In this document: positions 6,900-15,123 of the stretch, piece by piece | Numbering within the stretch: position 1 is the first letter of the stretch | Layout of the letters: every line of letters starts with the position of its first letter | Assembly: GCA_003972865.1 (NCBI GenBank) | Contig: QOAX01000247.1 | Location: 1-24,385 of the forward strand | Source of the DNA: Verrucomicrobiota bacterium | GTDB lineage: Bacteria; Verrucomicrobiota; Verrucomicrobiia; Limisphaerales; UBA1096 | Direction: 5' to 3' | Length of the DNA: 24,385 nucleotides | Position numbers and translations under genes: made by a program | Notes under the pieces: model-generated | Database searches by the model: none | Told to the model about the DNA's origin: nothing | Seen by the model: the letters and a program-made list of their open reading frames with translations, nothing else

Positions 6900-8837
6900 A
6901 TGAGCGAAAAACAGGTCATCGACGCCAAAATCCTGGCCGCTGCAAGCCGTAGAAAAATTCAGCTCGGCTGGCGCGGCATGTGGCGCGGATTGCTGACCGG
7001 CGTCTGCCTGTGGCTGGTGACTTTGGTCATGTTGAAACTCGCCCCGATTCCGCAGGCCTCTCTGCTTTGGGCTGGCATTGTCGGCTTGGCGCTCCCGGTC
7101 GGCGGGTTGCTGTTCGGCTTGGCCAAGCGCTTCGCCGCCAGCGATACCGCCCGCTGGCTTGACAGTGAAACAGGGTTGAAGGAACGCCTCAGCACCGCGG
7201 TCGAGTTGGCCGACAGCGACGCAGAACACTCCGATTGGTCCGCGTTGGTGATCCGCGACGCGGCCAAGGCGGTGGCCATAATTGAGCCGGGAAAACTTTT
7301 GCCACTCCGGTTGCCGAGGATGTGCCGATGGACCCTGCTGGTGCTTGCCGCCTGCGTTGGGCTTGGTTTTGTGCCGGAGCATCGTAGCCAGGCTTATCTC
7401 GACCAACAACACGACTCGGCGATTATCGAGGATGTCGGCCGAAACCTGGAGGCGCTGACCAAGCTGCAAGTGGCGATGACTCCGCCGCACTTCGAGCCGG
7501 CGGAGGAATCGCTCGAGTCGGTGCAGGAACTTGGCCGGGAGTTCACGCGAGGCCAGCTCATGCGCGACGAGGCCCTGGCCAAGCTCTCGCGCCTGGCGGA
7601 GCAGTTGCGCGATCAATCCAGCAAATTTGGCCAAGCGCATACGCTCAGGAAATTGCAGCAGTCTGTACAAGCTCCGCCGGGGATCGCTCAACAACCGAAA
7701 GCTGAGATGCAGCGGCAACTGGATGAATTAAAGCAGAGCCTCGGCGCTGCGAAAGACACCAAACCGGAGCAGTTCGACGAGCTGAAGTCAAAAATGGATG
7801 CCATCAAAAATGCCGCCGCCGGCCTTTCGGACGCCAACTCGCCGGAGGGGCAGCAGGACCGTCAGCAATTGGCCCTGTCCCTGTCAGACCTGGCCAGGAT
7901 AGCCGAGCACTTGGGGTTGGAAATGCCGGATATCGACGAGGCGCTGCGATCGCTGGAGGCCAGTGATATTGATCAATTCCTTAAGAATTTGACCATTGCT
8001 GAGGAGGATTTGCAGAAAATGGCAGACTTGGCCAGGGCAATGCAGAACCTGCAAATGCTGCTGGCGGAGATCGGCAAAACACTCGGTGAACAGCTCGAAA
8101 GAGGACAGGTTCCCGCCGCGCTTAAGTCGCTGCAAAGGATGATGTCGCAATTGGATTCGGCGCTGTTGGCGCCCGAACAACTCGATACAATGATTCAGGA
8201 ACTGCAGGACGCGCTCGAACCGGCGGAGAATTTTGGCGAGTGCTCAAACCGCCTCTCCAGCGCGAAGGAAAAAGCCAAGGCGGGCGACAAGGCCGGGGCT
8301 TCGCGGTCGTTGGTCGAGGCTGCGGAAGAGTTGAAGAAAGTGCTGCAGCAACTGGGCGACATGGAAAACATGATGGCCGCCCTGCAAAACCTGGAGCGCG
8401 CGCAACTGGCGGTCGGCAACAGCCAATCATTCGGCTCCTGCCAAAACCCGAGTGCTGGCCCAAGCAGCAGGCCGGGCGGCGGCGTCGGCACCTGGGGAAA
8501 TGACAGTTACCAACTCTCCCCGGAAGACCTGGCTCAACGATGGGACAACTCCGGCATTTCAAGACCCGACTTGGACGCCCGAGGCAACACAGATCGCGGG
8601 GAGGGCAATGTCCCGGAGGACATGGTATCCACTCGCGTCAAGGGGAAGATCAATCCCAAGGGTCCGATGCCGAGCATCACGCTTCATGGCGTGAGCATCA
8701 AGGGCGACAGCAGCGTACAATTTCAGGAAGCGATGAGCGCCGCGCAATCGGACGCCCGTAATGCGTTGAATCAGGACGAGGTGCCGCGTGCCTATCGCGA
8801 CTCGGTTCGGAACTATTTCGACGACCTGAAAAATTAG
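6900..8837 (+). CDS. Membrane-anchored coiled-coil protein of a MoxR operon
   Basis: From ATG 6900 the protein has 645 residues; the longer open frame from 6807 overlaps the purE terminator and is rejected. The N-terminus (MSEKQVIDAKILAAASRRK) is cytoplasmic and followed by two hydrophobic helices (LLTGVCLWLVTLVML and LLWAGIVGLALPVGGLLFG). A soluble stretch comes next, then a third helix (WTLLVLAACVGLGFV). The rest is long, charged and coiled-coil-like (EQLRDQSSKF, MQRQLDELKQSL, LEEAEELKKVLQQL-type heptads), then a Gly/Ser-rich linker. It ends VPRAYRDSVRNYFDDL, resembling the C-terminus of DUF4175-like proteins that accompany moxR in PVC bacteria. It lies 47 bp before moxR and is probably cotranscribed. 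A structural or sensing role in the MoxR system is inferred from position only. An exact CTTGGCCAAG copy encodes GLAKR. Confidence 0.65.
   Translation: MSEKQVIDAKILAAASRRKIQLGWRGMWRGLLTGVCLWLVTLVMLKLAPIPQASLLWAGIVGLALPVGGLLFGLAKRFAASDTARWLDSETGLKERLSTAVELADSDAEHSDWSALVIRDAAKAVAIIEPGKLLPLRLPRMCRWTLLVLAACVGLGFVPEHRSQAYLDQQHDSAIIEDVGRNLEALTKLQVAMTPPHFEPAEESLESVQELGREFTRGQLMRDEALAKLSRLAEQLRDQSSKFGQAHTLRKLQQSVQAPPGIAQQPKAEMQRQLDELKQSLGAAKDTKPEQFDELKSKMDAIKNAAAGLSDANSPEGQQDRQQLALSLSDLARIAEHLGLEMPDIDEALRSLEASDIDQFLKNLTIAEEDLQKMADLARAMQNLQMLLAEIGKTLGEQLERGQVPAALKSLQRMMSQLDSALLAPEQLDTMIQELQDALEPAENFGECSNRLSSAKEKAKAGDKAGASRSLVEAAEELKKVLQQLGDMENMMAALQNLERAQLAVGNSQSFGSCQNPSAGPSSRPGGGVGTWGNDSYQLSPEDLAQRWDNSGISRPDLDARGNTDRGEGNVPEDMVSTRVKGKINPKGPMPSITLHGVSIKGDSSVQFQEAMSAAQSDARNALNQDEVPRAYRDSVRNYFDDLKN
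7118..7127. repeat. Iterated palindrome CTTGGCCAAG
   Basis: Exact copy followed by CG, inside the membrane/coiled-coil gene. A one-base variant, TTTGGCCAAG plus CG, lies at 7626-7635 in the same gene. Confidence 0.8.
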
Positions 8838-8884
8838 CACATGACCTTGCGCCTGGCCGTTCAATTGGCAACAAGGAAAACCAG

Positions 8885-9892
8885 ATGAGCCCCGAGGAGA
8901 AGATCGGTAAATTCAGGGAAACATATGACGCGCTCCGTGAGGAAATCGGCAAGGTAATCGTCGGCCAGAGGGCGATCGTTGACGGCACCCTAAATGCACT
9001 TTTTGCCAACGGCCATGTGTTGCTCGAGGGCGTGCCCGGCTTGGGTAAAACACTGCTGGTCCGTACTTTAAGCCAGGTACTCGACCTGTCGTTCAACCGC
9101 ATCCAGTTCACGCCTGACCTCATGCCGGCGGATATTCTGGGCACCAACATGGTGCACGAAACCGACGACGGAAAACGGGCTTTTGAGTTTCTGCACGGGC
9201 CGATTTTTGCCCACTTAGTTTTGGCTGATGAAATCAACCGGGCCACCCCAAAGACCCAGTCGGCGATGCTGGAAGCCATGCAGGAACGTAGTGTCACGAT
9301 CGGTGGCGAGATCCGCAAACTCGACCTGCCGTTCTTTGTCTTGGCAACGCAAAATCCGATCGACCAGGAAGGCACCTACCCGCTGCCCGAGGCACAGCTC
9401 GACCGCTTCTTTTACAAACTGCTCGTGGGCTACCCGAGTGCCGATGAACTTTCTGAAGTGGTGACGCGTACAACAGAAGGCGGCAAGGTTGAAGTCAAAC
9501 ATGTTGTTGATGGCGCCTCGCTCATTGAGTTGCAGCAACTGGTTCAACAAGTGCCGGTTGCCTCCCACGTGAAGGACTACGCCGTGCGCCTTGTCCTGGC
9601 GACACACCCCAACACGGAAACGGCATTGGATATCTCGAACCAATTTCTGCGGTTTGGCAGCAGCCCTCGCGGTGCACAGACTCTGCTGCTCGGCGCCAAG
9701 GTTCGGGCACTGACGGAGGGCCGTTTCAACGTGAGCTTCGACGATATTGCCGCTTTTGCCCCGGCTGCCTTGCGCCATCGCTTAATCTTAAATTTTGAGG
9801 CGGAGGCGGAAGGTGTCACGACTGACCTTGTGTTGGATAAAATTTTGGCTGACGTTCCGCGAGACGCCGTGGCTGCAAAGGTGTCTTCCTGA
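8885..9892 (+). CDS. MoxR-family AAA+ ATPase
   Basis: This 335-residue AAA+ ATPase of the MoxR clade is a chaperone-like enzyme that helps assemble or activate partner complexes, often with VWA-domain proteins. Walker A is GVPGLGKT (residues 49-56) and Walker B LADEIN (113-118). ATQNPIDQEGTYPLPEAQLDRF is the hallmark MoxR sensor-1/arginine-finger region. FDDIAAFAPAALRHRLILNFEAEAEG is the C-terminal lid helix pattern. The length is typical. It follows the membrane/coiled-coil gene closely, but the DUF58 and VWA genes that usually come next are absent; the next gene is a cysteine desulfurase with different base composition. Its client is therefore unknown. Confidence 0.92.
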   Translation: MSPEEKIGKFRETYDALREEIGKVIVGQRAIVDGTLNALFANGHVLLEGVPGLGKTLLVRTLSQVLDLSFNRIQFTPDLMPADILGTNMVHETDDGKRAFEFLHGPIFAHLVLADEINRATPKTQSAMLEAMQERSVTIGGEIRKLDLPFFVLATQNPIDQEGTYPLPEAQLDRFFYKLLVGYPSADELSEVVTRTTEGGKVEVKHVVDGASLIELQQLVQQVPVASHVKDYAVRLVLATHPNTETALDISNQFLRFGSSPRGAQTLLLGAKVRALTEGRFNVSFDDIAAFAPAALRHRLILNFEAEAEGVTTDLVLDKILADVPRDAVAAKVSS

Positions 9893-9949
9893 TTTTCCCC
9901 ATCCTTTTTCCACTTAGCCAAGCTCTTGAAAACCGGGTCGTTGTTGTGA

Positions 9950-9958
9950 TGTGAATAA
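9950..9958 (-). promoter_or_regulatory. DnaA-box-like 9-mer TTATTCACA
   Basis: TGTGAATAA on the plus strand is the complement of TTATTCACA, an exact match to the TTATNCACA DnaA-box consensus. It lies in the 198-base gap between moxR and the cysteine desulfurase gene. Confidence 0.3.
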
Positions 9959-10090
9959 CTTTGTGCGTTTCTCGGCTTTGGTATTACTTCAGACTTGTTC
10001 ACTTCTTTTTCTCTTTTCTTTCCCTCTGCTTTTCCGCTGTTGTTCGCATTGCTGTTGTGGTTGGTGCTCTTTTTCGGTAGGGAACGGCAA

Positions 10091-11233
10091 GTGAAATCGA
10101 TTTATCTCGATTACAATGCGACGACTCCTCTTGATCCCGCCGTTAAAGAGGCGATGTTACCTTTTCTGGACGATTTTTATGGCAATCCCTCCAGTATTCA
10201 CAGTATTGGCAGGAAGGTCCGTGCCTTTTTGGATGACTCTCGTGAACGGGTTGCCGATGTCTGGAAATGCAAAGCAAGCGAGGTTGTTTTCACAAGTGGC
10301 GCTACGGAGAGTATCAACCTGGCAATCTGCGGTACGGCCCGGGTTTTGAAGCCTTATGGGAGGCATATAATAACATCCGCTGTGGAGCATCATGCGGTTT
10401 TGCGCTCTGTTGAATATCTTGTGAATAATGAGGGATTTGAGAAGACCATACTACCGGTTGATGTTGATGGGAGGGTTGACCCACTCGATTTAGAGAACGC
10501 CATTCAAGACAATACCATTTTGGTTTCTATTATGGCTGCCAACAATGAGACTGGGACAATTCAACCGATTGCTGAGTTAGGTGCTGTTTGTCATCGCTTG
10601 CGAGTGTGTTTTCACACAGACGCTGTGCAATGGTTTGGCAAGGAGCCTTTCGACAATATTCACCAGTTTAACGCAGACTTAGTCTCCATTTGCGGTCACA
10701 AGTTTTACGGGCCCAAAGGAAGCGGGGCCTTATTCATTCGGTCTCCTTTATTGCCTGATCCCATCTTGTTTGGCGGTAGCCATGAAAACGAACGTCGCGC
10801 AGGTACTGAAAACATGGCCGCTGTTGCTGGGTTTGTCTTGGCCTTAGAGAGTTTTGTTTCTTCCCCTGTTTTTGATAGGTGCTTGCTTGAGCCATTAACA
10901 AAGCGCCTTTCTTCTCTTTGCTCTTTATCTGGCGTGAATCTCGTTTGTCCTTTGGCCAAACGCTTGGCCAATACCTGCAGCATGACAGTCCCTGGAATTG
11001 ATAGTGTTACCTTACTTGCTTCTCTTGATCTGAACGGTATTTGTGCTTCTGCGGGTTCCGCTTGCTCTGCTGGCTCTCTTAATCCCTCTCACGTCCTTTC
11101 TTCTCTTGGCATGTCAAGTAACGAGGCTAATTCTCTCGTTCGTTTTTCTGTTGGTCGTGAAACAACAGAAGATGAAATTGAACAAGTCCTTGCCTTGTTT
11201 CCTGCAACTCTCGACCAGATTCGGAGAGACTGA
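10091..11233 (+). CDS. Cysteine desulfurase (NifS/IscS family)
   Basis: This PLP enzyme removes sulfur from cysteine to supply Fe-S cluster assembly and tRNA thiolation. From GTG 10091 it has 380 residues and begins KSIYLDYNATTPLD, the standard start of the family. An AGGGAA ribosome site lies a few bases upstream. The open frame extends to 9995, but that part (FPSAFPLLFALLLWLVLF) is translated from a pyrimidine-rich leader and is rejected. EHHAVL holds the PLP-stacking His. GHKFYGPKG holds the Schiff-base Lys204. SAGSACSAGSLNPSHVL holds the catalytic Cys325 on its mobile loop, with the short loop of the NifS/IscS class rather than SufS. No iscU or iscA neighbour is present. The coding strand is strongly T-rich and lower in GC than upstream genes. 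Confidence 0.93.
   Translation: MKSIYLDYNATTPLDPAVKEAMLPFLDDFYGNPSSIHSIGRKVRAFLDDSRERVADVWKCKASEVVFTSGATESINLAICGTARVLKPYGRHIITSAVEHHAVLRSVEYLVNNEGFEKTILPVDVDGRVDPLDLENAIQDNTILVSIMAANNETGTIQPIAELGAVCHRLRVCFHTDAVQWFGKEPFDNIHQFNADLVSICGHKFYGPKGSGALFIRSPLLPDPILFGGSHENERRAGTENMAAVAGFVLALESFVSSPVFDRCLLEPLTKRLSSLCSLSGVNLVCPLAKRLANTCSMTVPGIDSVTLLASLDLNGICASAGSACSAGSLNPSHVLSSLGMSSNEANSLVRFSVGRETTEDEIEQVLALFPATLDQIRRD
10420..10428 (-). promoter_or_regulatory. DnaA-box-like 9-mer TTATTCACA (inside desulfurase gene)
   Basis: Second exact TGTGAATAA on the plus strand, 470 bases from the first. It lies inside a coding region and could be chance. Confidence 0.2.
10952..10971. repeat. Two adjacent TTGGCCAA octamers
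   Basis: TTTGGCCAAA and CTTGGCCAAT lie two bases apart in the desulfurase gene, encoding PLAKRLAN. Both keep the inner TTGGCCAA of the iterated palindrome. Confidence 0.6.
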
Positions 11234-11373
11234 ATGACCCAAGTAAAACATAAGAATGTTTTGTCTTTTCTTTGAGTAAGTATTTGTTTGCCTAATTTAT
11301 GATTGGCTTGCTTACAACACAACGAGTTGGCTTATCAATTGATTTTCGCTGTTTTTCCTTCTTTTTCTTTGCT

Positions 11374-11382
11374 TTATTCACA
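11374..11382 (+). promoter_or_regulatory. DnaA-box-like 9-mer TTATTCACA upstream of dnaN
   Basis: Exact match to TTATNCACA in the AT-rich 212-base gap before dnaN, followed at once by a near repeat (TATTCACG). A weaker relative, TTATCCGCG, lies at 11432-11440. Either DnaA control of dnaN or chance is possible. Confidence 0.35.
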
Positions 11383-11404
11383 TATTCACGCCCCTTAATA
11401 ATAG
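11377..11404 (+). promoter_or_regulatory. Possible sigma-70 promoter for dnaN
   Basis: TTCACA (11377-11382) and TAATAG (11399-11404), separated by 16 bases, give a fair -35/-10 pair 42 bases before the dnaN ATG. The match is modest, and the -35 overlaps the DnaA-box-like site. Confidence 0.25.
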
Positions 11405-11445
11405 GATTCCTTTTTAGTGAAGAGATTTATATTATCCGCGTGCAG

Positions 11446-12552
11446 ATGAAACTGACAATTGGCCAAGAGGAATTCATCACGGGTCTTCAAGCTGTTCAGA
11501 ACGTTGTTTCAACGAGGACCACACTACCGATTTTAGGCAATGTTTTGCTGTGTGCGAAAGGAAATTTGTTGAAGCTGACGGCAACAGACCTTGATGTGAC
11601 AATTTCGAAAACGGTGGAAGCCAAGGTGGAAGAGGAAGGCTCTTTCACAATGCCCGTGAAGAAGTTGCACAATATTGCAAAAGAGGTGGGAGGAAGCCAA
11701 GTGGAAATAAAGGTGAATGAGAATAAATGCAATATCCAATCAGCATCCTTTTCAACCAGCGTAAACGGCCTCCCGGGGGAAGAATTTCCGCCAATGCCGG
11801 AATTTCCAGAACAAAACACTGTAAAAATGGAGCAGGCCAAGCTTAAATCAATGCTCAGGAAGACGGCGTATGCTGTTTCTGTTGATGAAAACAGATATGT
11901 ATTGAATGGTCTGTTCTTAAGTTTTAAGGATAAAAAGCTAACCATGGTGGCAACCGATGGTCGTCGGCTGGCATTAATGGAGGAAGAAGTAGATCAATTA
12001 CAAGAAAGCCCAGTAGAAATAATTGTTCCAACAAAGGCAATTCAAGAACTGAGCCGGCAGTTGGGGGAAGAAGGGCAAGTCGAAATAAAAATAACAGAAA
12101 ACCAGGCATCCTTCAGTCTGGGAAGCGAAGCAGAAGGAGGCGCGCAAGTGATAACTAAACTGGTGGAAGGAGCATATCCCAACTACAGGCAGGTAATTCC
12201 ATCAGAATCCAAATACCGAGTGACAATGGACAAGGAGGAACTGTTGCACGCACTACGACGAGCAGACATCATGACCAGCGACAAGGCAAACTCGGTAAAA
12301 ATGACATTCTCCGAAAACAACCTGAAGTTAACGGCCAACACGCCAGAGGTCGGAGAAAGTCAAGAAACCATGGCGATAAACTATTCAGGAGAGGAAACAA
12401 CCATAGCATTCAACCCCCAGTATTTCATAGATCCGCTAAACGCACTGGATGAGGAAGAGGTCCACTTTGAGTTTACAGACCAACTCAGCCCAGGAGTGAT
12501 AAAAGTGAACCAACCCTTCCTCTATGTGATTATGCCAATGAGAACTTCATAG
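11446..12552 (+). CDS. dnaN: DNA polymerase III beta sliding clamp
   Basis: This 368-residue clamp encircles DNA and holds the replicative polymerase. It starts MKLTIGQEEFITGLQAVQNV, followed by STRTTLPILGNVLL, the family's standard first-domain pattern. MVATDGRRLALME in the middle domain and the C-terminal FLYVIMPMR confirm a full-length protein with three clamp domains. The ATG at 11446 is preferred over the upstream frame to 11299, which runs through a T-rich non-coding leader. The ribosome site is weak. dnaA, recF and gyrB, the usual neighbours, are not in the window. The coding strand is A-rich, the opposite of the desulfurase gene just upstream. It converges on the lpxL-like gene with only 33 bases between them and no clear terminator. 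Confidence 0.97.
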   Translation: MKLTIGQEEFITGLQAVQNVVSTRTTLPILGNVLLCAKGNLLKLTATDLDVTISKTVEAKVEEEGSFTMPVKKLHNIAKEVGGSQVEIKVNENKCNIQSASFSTSVNGLPGEEFPPMPEFPEQNTVKMEQAKLKSMLRKTAYAVSVDENRYVLNGLFLSFKDKKLTMVATDGRRLALMEEEVDQLQESPVEIIVPTKAIQELSRQLGEEGQVEIKITENQASFSLGSEAEGGAQVITKLVEGAYPNYRQVIPSESKYRVTMDKEELLHALRRADIMTSDKANSVKMTFSENNLKLTANTPEVGESQETMAINYSGEETTIAFNPQYFIDPLNALDEEEVHFEFTDQLSPGVIKVNQPFLYVIMPMRTS

Positions 12553-12585
12553 AAAAGGGGAGGAGGAAACGACCAAAAACGGAAA

Positions 12586-13524
12586 CTAACGAGAGCCTCT
12601 CATCTTGGCTCTTTTAGGCATTTTCCACCGGTCATGAACCCAAAACCAGTTTGCGGGGTCTTCAAGGATAAAAGATTCAAACAGAAAGTTAATATCCGAC
12701 ATAATATCCTCAATAGGCCGCGCACGACCGTCAAAACGGGTAGAAATCTCTGGGCCAATCTCGATCTCCCATCGACCTAACCCCAAACGACGGCAAAAGC
12801 ACCCGTGCAGGCTCAGGTTGTACCGCAGAGCGAAGAGAGCAGGAGAAGGAGTGACAGAACAAGGGCGACCCAAAAAAGGCAGACACAGGCCACTTCTGCC
12901 CGCGCTCTGATCAGCCAGCAACCCAGTGATCGTGCCAGGCCGGTTCATGAAAGCCCGGAGTTTCACACCATCCCAACGACGGTCAAATAAATTGATCCCA
13001 GATCTTTTCCTTAGCGACAGGATCAGCCGCTCCAGCCACGGCTGCCGGAACCCGCGATATGTAGTTGATAACACATAGTCTGGAACAAAAACACCACATT
13101 TGGCAAACAATTCAAAATTGCCGAAATGGCCCAAGGCAAACAAGAAGCTGGGCAGTGAACCGTCCTCCCGCTTGGCAAAGCTTATGTTTTCTTCCCCCAT
13201 GACAGACAACACAGATCCGATTTTTTCGGTCGGGATGGCAGCAGTCTTCAGGGCGGACAAGTACACTTCACCAAGACGACAAAAGTTTTCACGGGCAATG
13301 GAAAGAATCTCCTTCTTTGAATGTGAATTACACAGGCAGGCCAACAGGTTGTTCACAGCAACCCGGCGGTGCCGCACATCCAGAAAATAGAACAGGAATC
13401 CACCAAAACGGCCGACCAGCGCCACCAATTTCAAGGGCATCAACTGGATCACGCCCACGAAAGTTCTGGCTAAGCAGTAAAACAGAGAATTCACAGGATC
13501 AATGGAAGCAAATTTGCCGGACAC
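12586..13524 (-). CDS. LpxL/HtrB-type lipid A acyltransferase
   Basis: This lysophospholipid-acyltransferase-like enzyme of 312 residues is predicted to add a secondary acyl chain to the lipid A precursor at the inner membrane. The catalytic block is LGHFGNFE (His133 and Glu138, the HX4D/E motif). A hydrophobic N-terminal segment (FVGVIQLMPLKLVALV) and TGLLADQSAG plus LPFLGRP resemble the second conserved block of LpxL/LpxM. PANWFWVHDRWK is the conserved C-terminal signature. The start GTG 13524 follows AGGA and overlaps the lpxK end by 26 bases, so the two are translationally linked. Which acyl donor and which position on lipid A are used cannot be told from sequence. Confidence 0.85.
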   Translation of the reverse strand: MSGKFASIDPVNSLFYCLARTFVGVIQLMPLKLVALVGRFGGFLFYFLDVRHRRVAVNNLLACLCNSHSKKEILSIARENFCRLGEVYLSALKTAAIPTEKIGSVLSVMGEENISFAKREDGSLPSFLFALGHFGNFELFAKCGVFVPDYVLSTTYRGFRQPWLERLILSLRKRSGINLFDRRWDGVKLRAFMNRPGTITGLLADQSAGRSGLCLPFLGRPCSVTPSPALFALRYNLSLHGCFCRRLGLGRWEIEIGPEISTRFDGRARPIEDIMSDINFLFESFILEDPANWFWVHDRWKMPKRAKMRGSR

Positions 13525-14674
13525 AATCCTGAAAATTCTTTGCCCCCTTGAATATCTTGATTTCCACCCTCATGAAATAGATGGGAAGGTCACGCCGGTC
13601 TATTTTTGGGAACCGGACGGCGTCCTTTTGCGTGGTGACAATAAAGTCCGCCAGTCTGGTTTTGCTACGATTGATTACGTTCAGGATTTCCTGCTGGGTG
13701 AAGCGATGATGATCCACAAACCGCTTGGTGTAAACTAGATCGCCGCCCAACGCAATCAGGCTTTCCTCGAAGCTGACTGGCAGGGCAATGCCACTGAGAG
13801 CGGCAATTTTCCTGCCCTTCAATAGGTGGAGTCCAGCCCGTTCGCCGGTGAACACATCCTCGAAATATAGCGGGCTGTGCACGCACTCAATTACGCTCGC
13901 CTTGGGATTGTACTTGGCAATCTTGCCCCGCAATTCCTCGGTGTCTCCATCGCTTTTTGTGATGAAAACATTGTGTGCCCGGGAGAGGTGTGAGGGAGGC
14001 TCGCGAAGGGTGCCACGGGGCAAAAGCTTGCCGTTGTTGCCGAACGGCTGCTGGCAGTCGATCAACACCACATCGCGTCGGCGCCCCATCAGTTTCCAGT
14101 ACTGGAAACCGTCGTCGAGCAGCAGGGTGTCGCACCCAAATTTATCGATGGCATAACGCCCGGCCTTGACTCGATCTTTGTCCACAAGCACGACCACATC
14201 CCGAAGGTTCGAGGCGAGCATGTAAGGCTCATCTCCCGCCGTCTCCGAGTCCAGCAACAGAGATTTCCCGTCCGATACAATCTTCGGGGGGGTGAGGTCA
14301 TCGCGAAGCAGAAGCTTGTTCACAAGCCGTTCGTGCAAGGGAGCCGGCTTCGAGCGGTAGCCGCGGCTGAGGATGGCCACCTTGCGGCCGGCATCCTGAA
14401 GTTCCCGGGCGAACTTCTCCACCACGGGCGTCTTCCCGGTGCCGCCAGCGGTGAGGTTGCCAATCGCAATCACCTGCACCCCAAGAGTGGAGTCGCGCAG
14501 GATGCGGAATTTGTAAAGGAACCGCCGCGTCTTGACGGCGACAGTGAACACCTTCGACAGTGAATAGAGGGCGGCGCGCAGCAGAGCGGCGCGCTTCCCC
14601 TTGCGCTGCCCATAAATCACGTCCAGGACAAACTGCTCAAGCGTTTCCGTCCATGCCAGGAAGAATTCCCTCAT
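13499..14674 (-). CDS. lpxK: Tetraacyldisaccharide 4'-kinase
   Basis: This 391-residue membrane-associated kinase phosphorylates the 4' position of the lipid A disaccharide. The Walker A loop is GNLTAGGTGKT (residues 72-82), in the wording specific to LpxK. LSRGYRSK and DTLLLDDGFQYWKL (carrying the catalytic acidic residues) follow, and FVDHHRF is another LpxK signature. The N-terminal 60 residues contain the amphipathic or membrane helix expected for the family. The length is slightly above the usual 320-370. It forms a two-gene unit with the overlapping lpxL-like gene. Other lipid A genes (lpxA, lpxC, lpxD, lpxB, waaA) are not in view. Confidence 0.95.
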   Translation of the reverse strand: MREFFLAWTETLEQFVLDVIYGQRKGKRAALLRAALYSLSKVFTVAVKTRRFLYKFRILRDSTLGVQVIAIGNLTAGGTGKTPVVEKFARELQDAGRKVAILSRGYRSKPAPLHERLVNKLLLRDDLTPPKIVSDGKSLLLDSETAGDEPYMLASNLRDVVVLVDKDRVKAGRYAIDKFGCDTLLLDDGFQYWKLMGRRRDVVLIDCQQPFGNNGKLLPRGTLREPPSHLSRAHNVFITKSDGDTEELRGKIAKYNPKASVIECVHSPLYFEDVFTGERAGLHLLKGRKIAALSGIALPVSFEESLIALGGDLVYTKRFVDHHRFTQQEILNVINRSKTRLADFIVTTQKDAVRFPKIDRRDLPIYFMRVEIKIFKGAKNFQDCVRQICFH

Positions 14675-14717
14675 GCGCGACGGAGTGTGCCAACGCGATT
14701 AAAGCGCGGCAACGTTT

Positions 14718-15116
14718 TCAATGCTTTCGATGGATTAAGCAGCCTCTCCCCTCGCATTTAAGCCTCCGGCTGATTCTGTATCGGTTGGCACTTGTTTTTT
14801 GGTAAACCCACTTGGCCAAGCGAAGCACGAAGCCAAGCCGCATTGCCAGGGCCAACGGAAACAGTAGCGGCATGCGCAGGCCGAACTCCCGCACCGCCTC
14901 AGCGCCGGCGTACACGCTGCCTTGGCGGGTCACGAGATGCATCGCGGACATCATGGCGTCGATTGAAATTAAATGTCTGGCCATGAGATCGGCAGCAGCG
15001 GACAACGGGATCGGCTCGATTGTGTTGAACCAGTCCAATCTTCGGAGGAGACGGACGCTCCGTTGGCAAAAGCCGCAGCCGTCGTCGTAAATCAACTGAT
15101 GCCCTGCCGTGCTCAT
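14718..15116 (-). CDS. DCC-family (DUF393) thiol-disulfide oxidoreductase
   Basis: A small protein of 132 residues with the DCC motif near its N-terminus (LIYDDGCGFCQRSV; Cys14 and Cys17 form a thioredoxin-like CxxC). A central region and a hydrophobic stretch (LLFPLALAMRLGFVLRLAKWVY) follow, as in DUF393 proteins. The family is predicted to have a redox role, but substrates are not established. Its ATG lies only seven bases after the 3' end of tRNA-Ile2, leaving no room for a separate ribosome site. Translation may be leaderless after tRNA processing, or begin further in. An exact CTTGGCCAAG copy lies near its 3' end. Confidence 0.88.
   Translation of the reverse strand: MSTAGHQLIYDDGCGFCQRSVRLLRRLDWFNTIEPIPLSAAADLMARHLISIDAMMSAMHLVTRQGSVYAGAEAVREFGLRMPLLFPLALAMRLGFVLRLAKWVYQKTSANRYRISRRLKCEGRGCLIHRKH
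14811..14820. repeat. Iterated palindrome CTTGGCCAAG
   Basis: Exact copy followed by CGAAG, inside the DCC-family gene (encoding RLAKW on the minus strand). The same right flank occurs at 16239-16253. Confidence 0.8.
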
Positions 15117-15123
15117 AAAAAAA

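Noticed and set aside
11299..11445. 49-residue extension of DnaN
   Set aside because: The region is T-rich leader DNA with a Phe-rich translation; DnaN proteins begin at MKLTIGQ.
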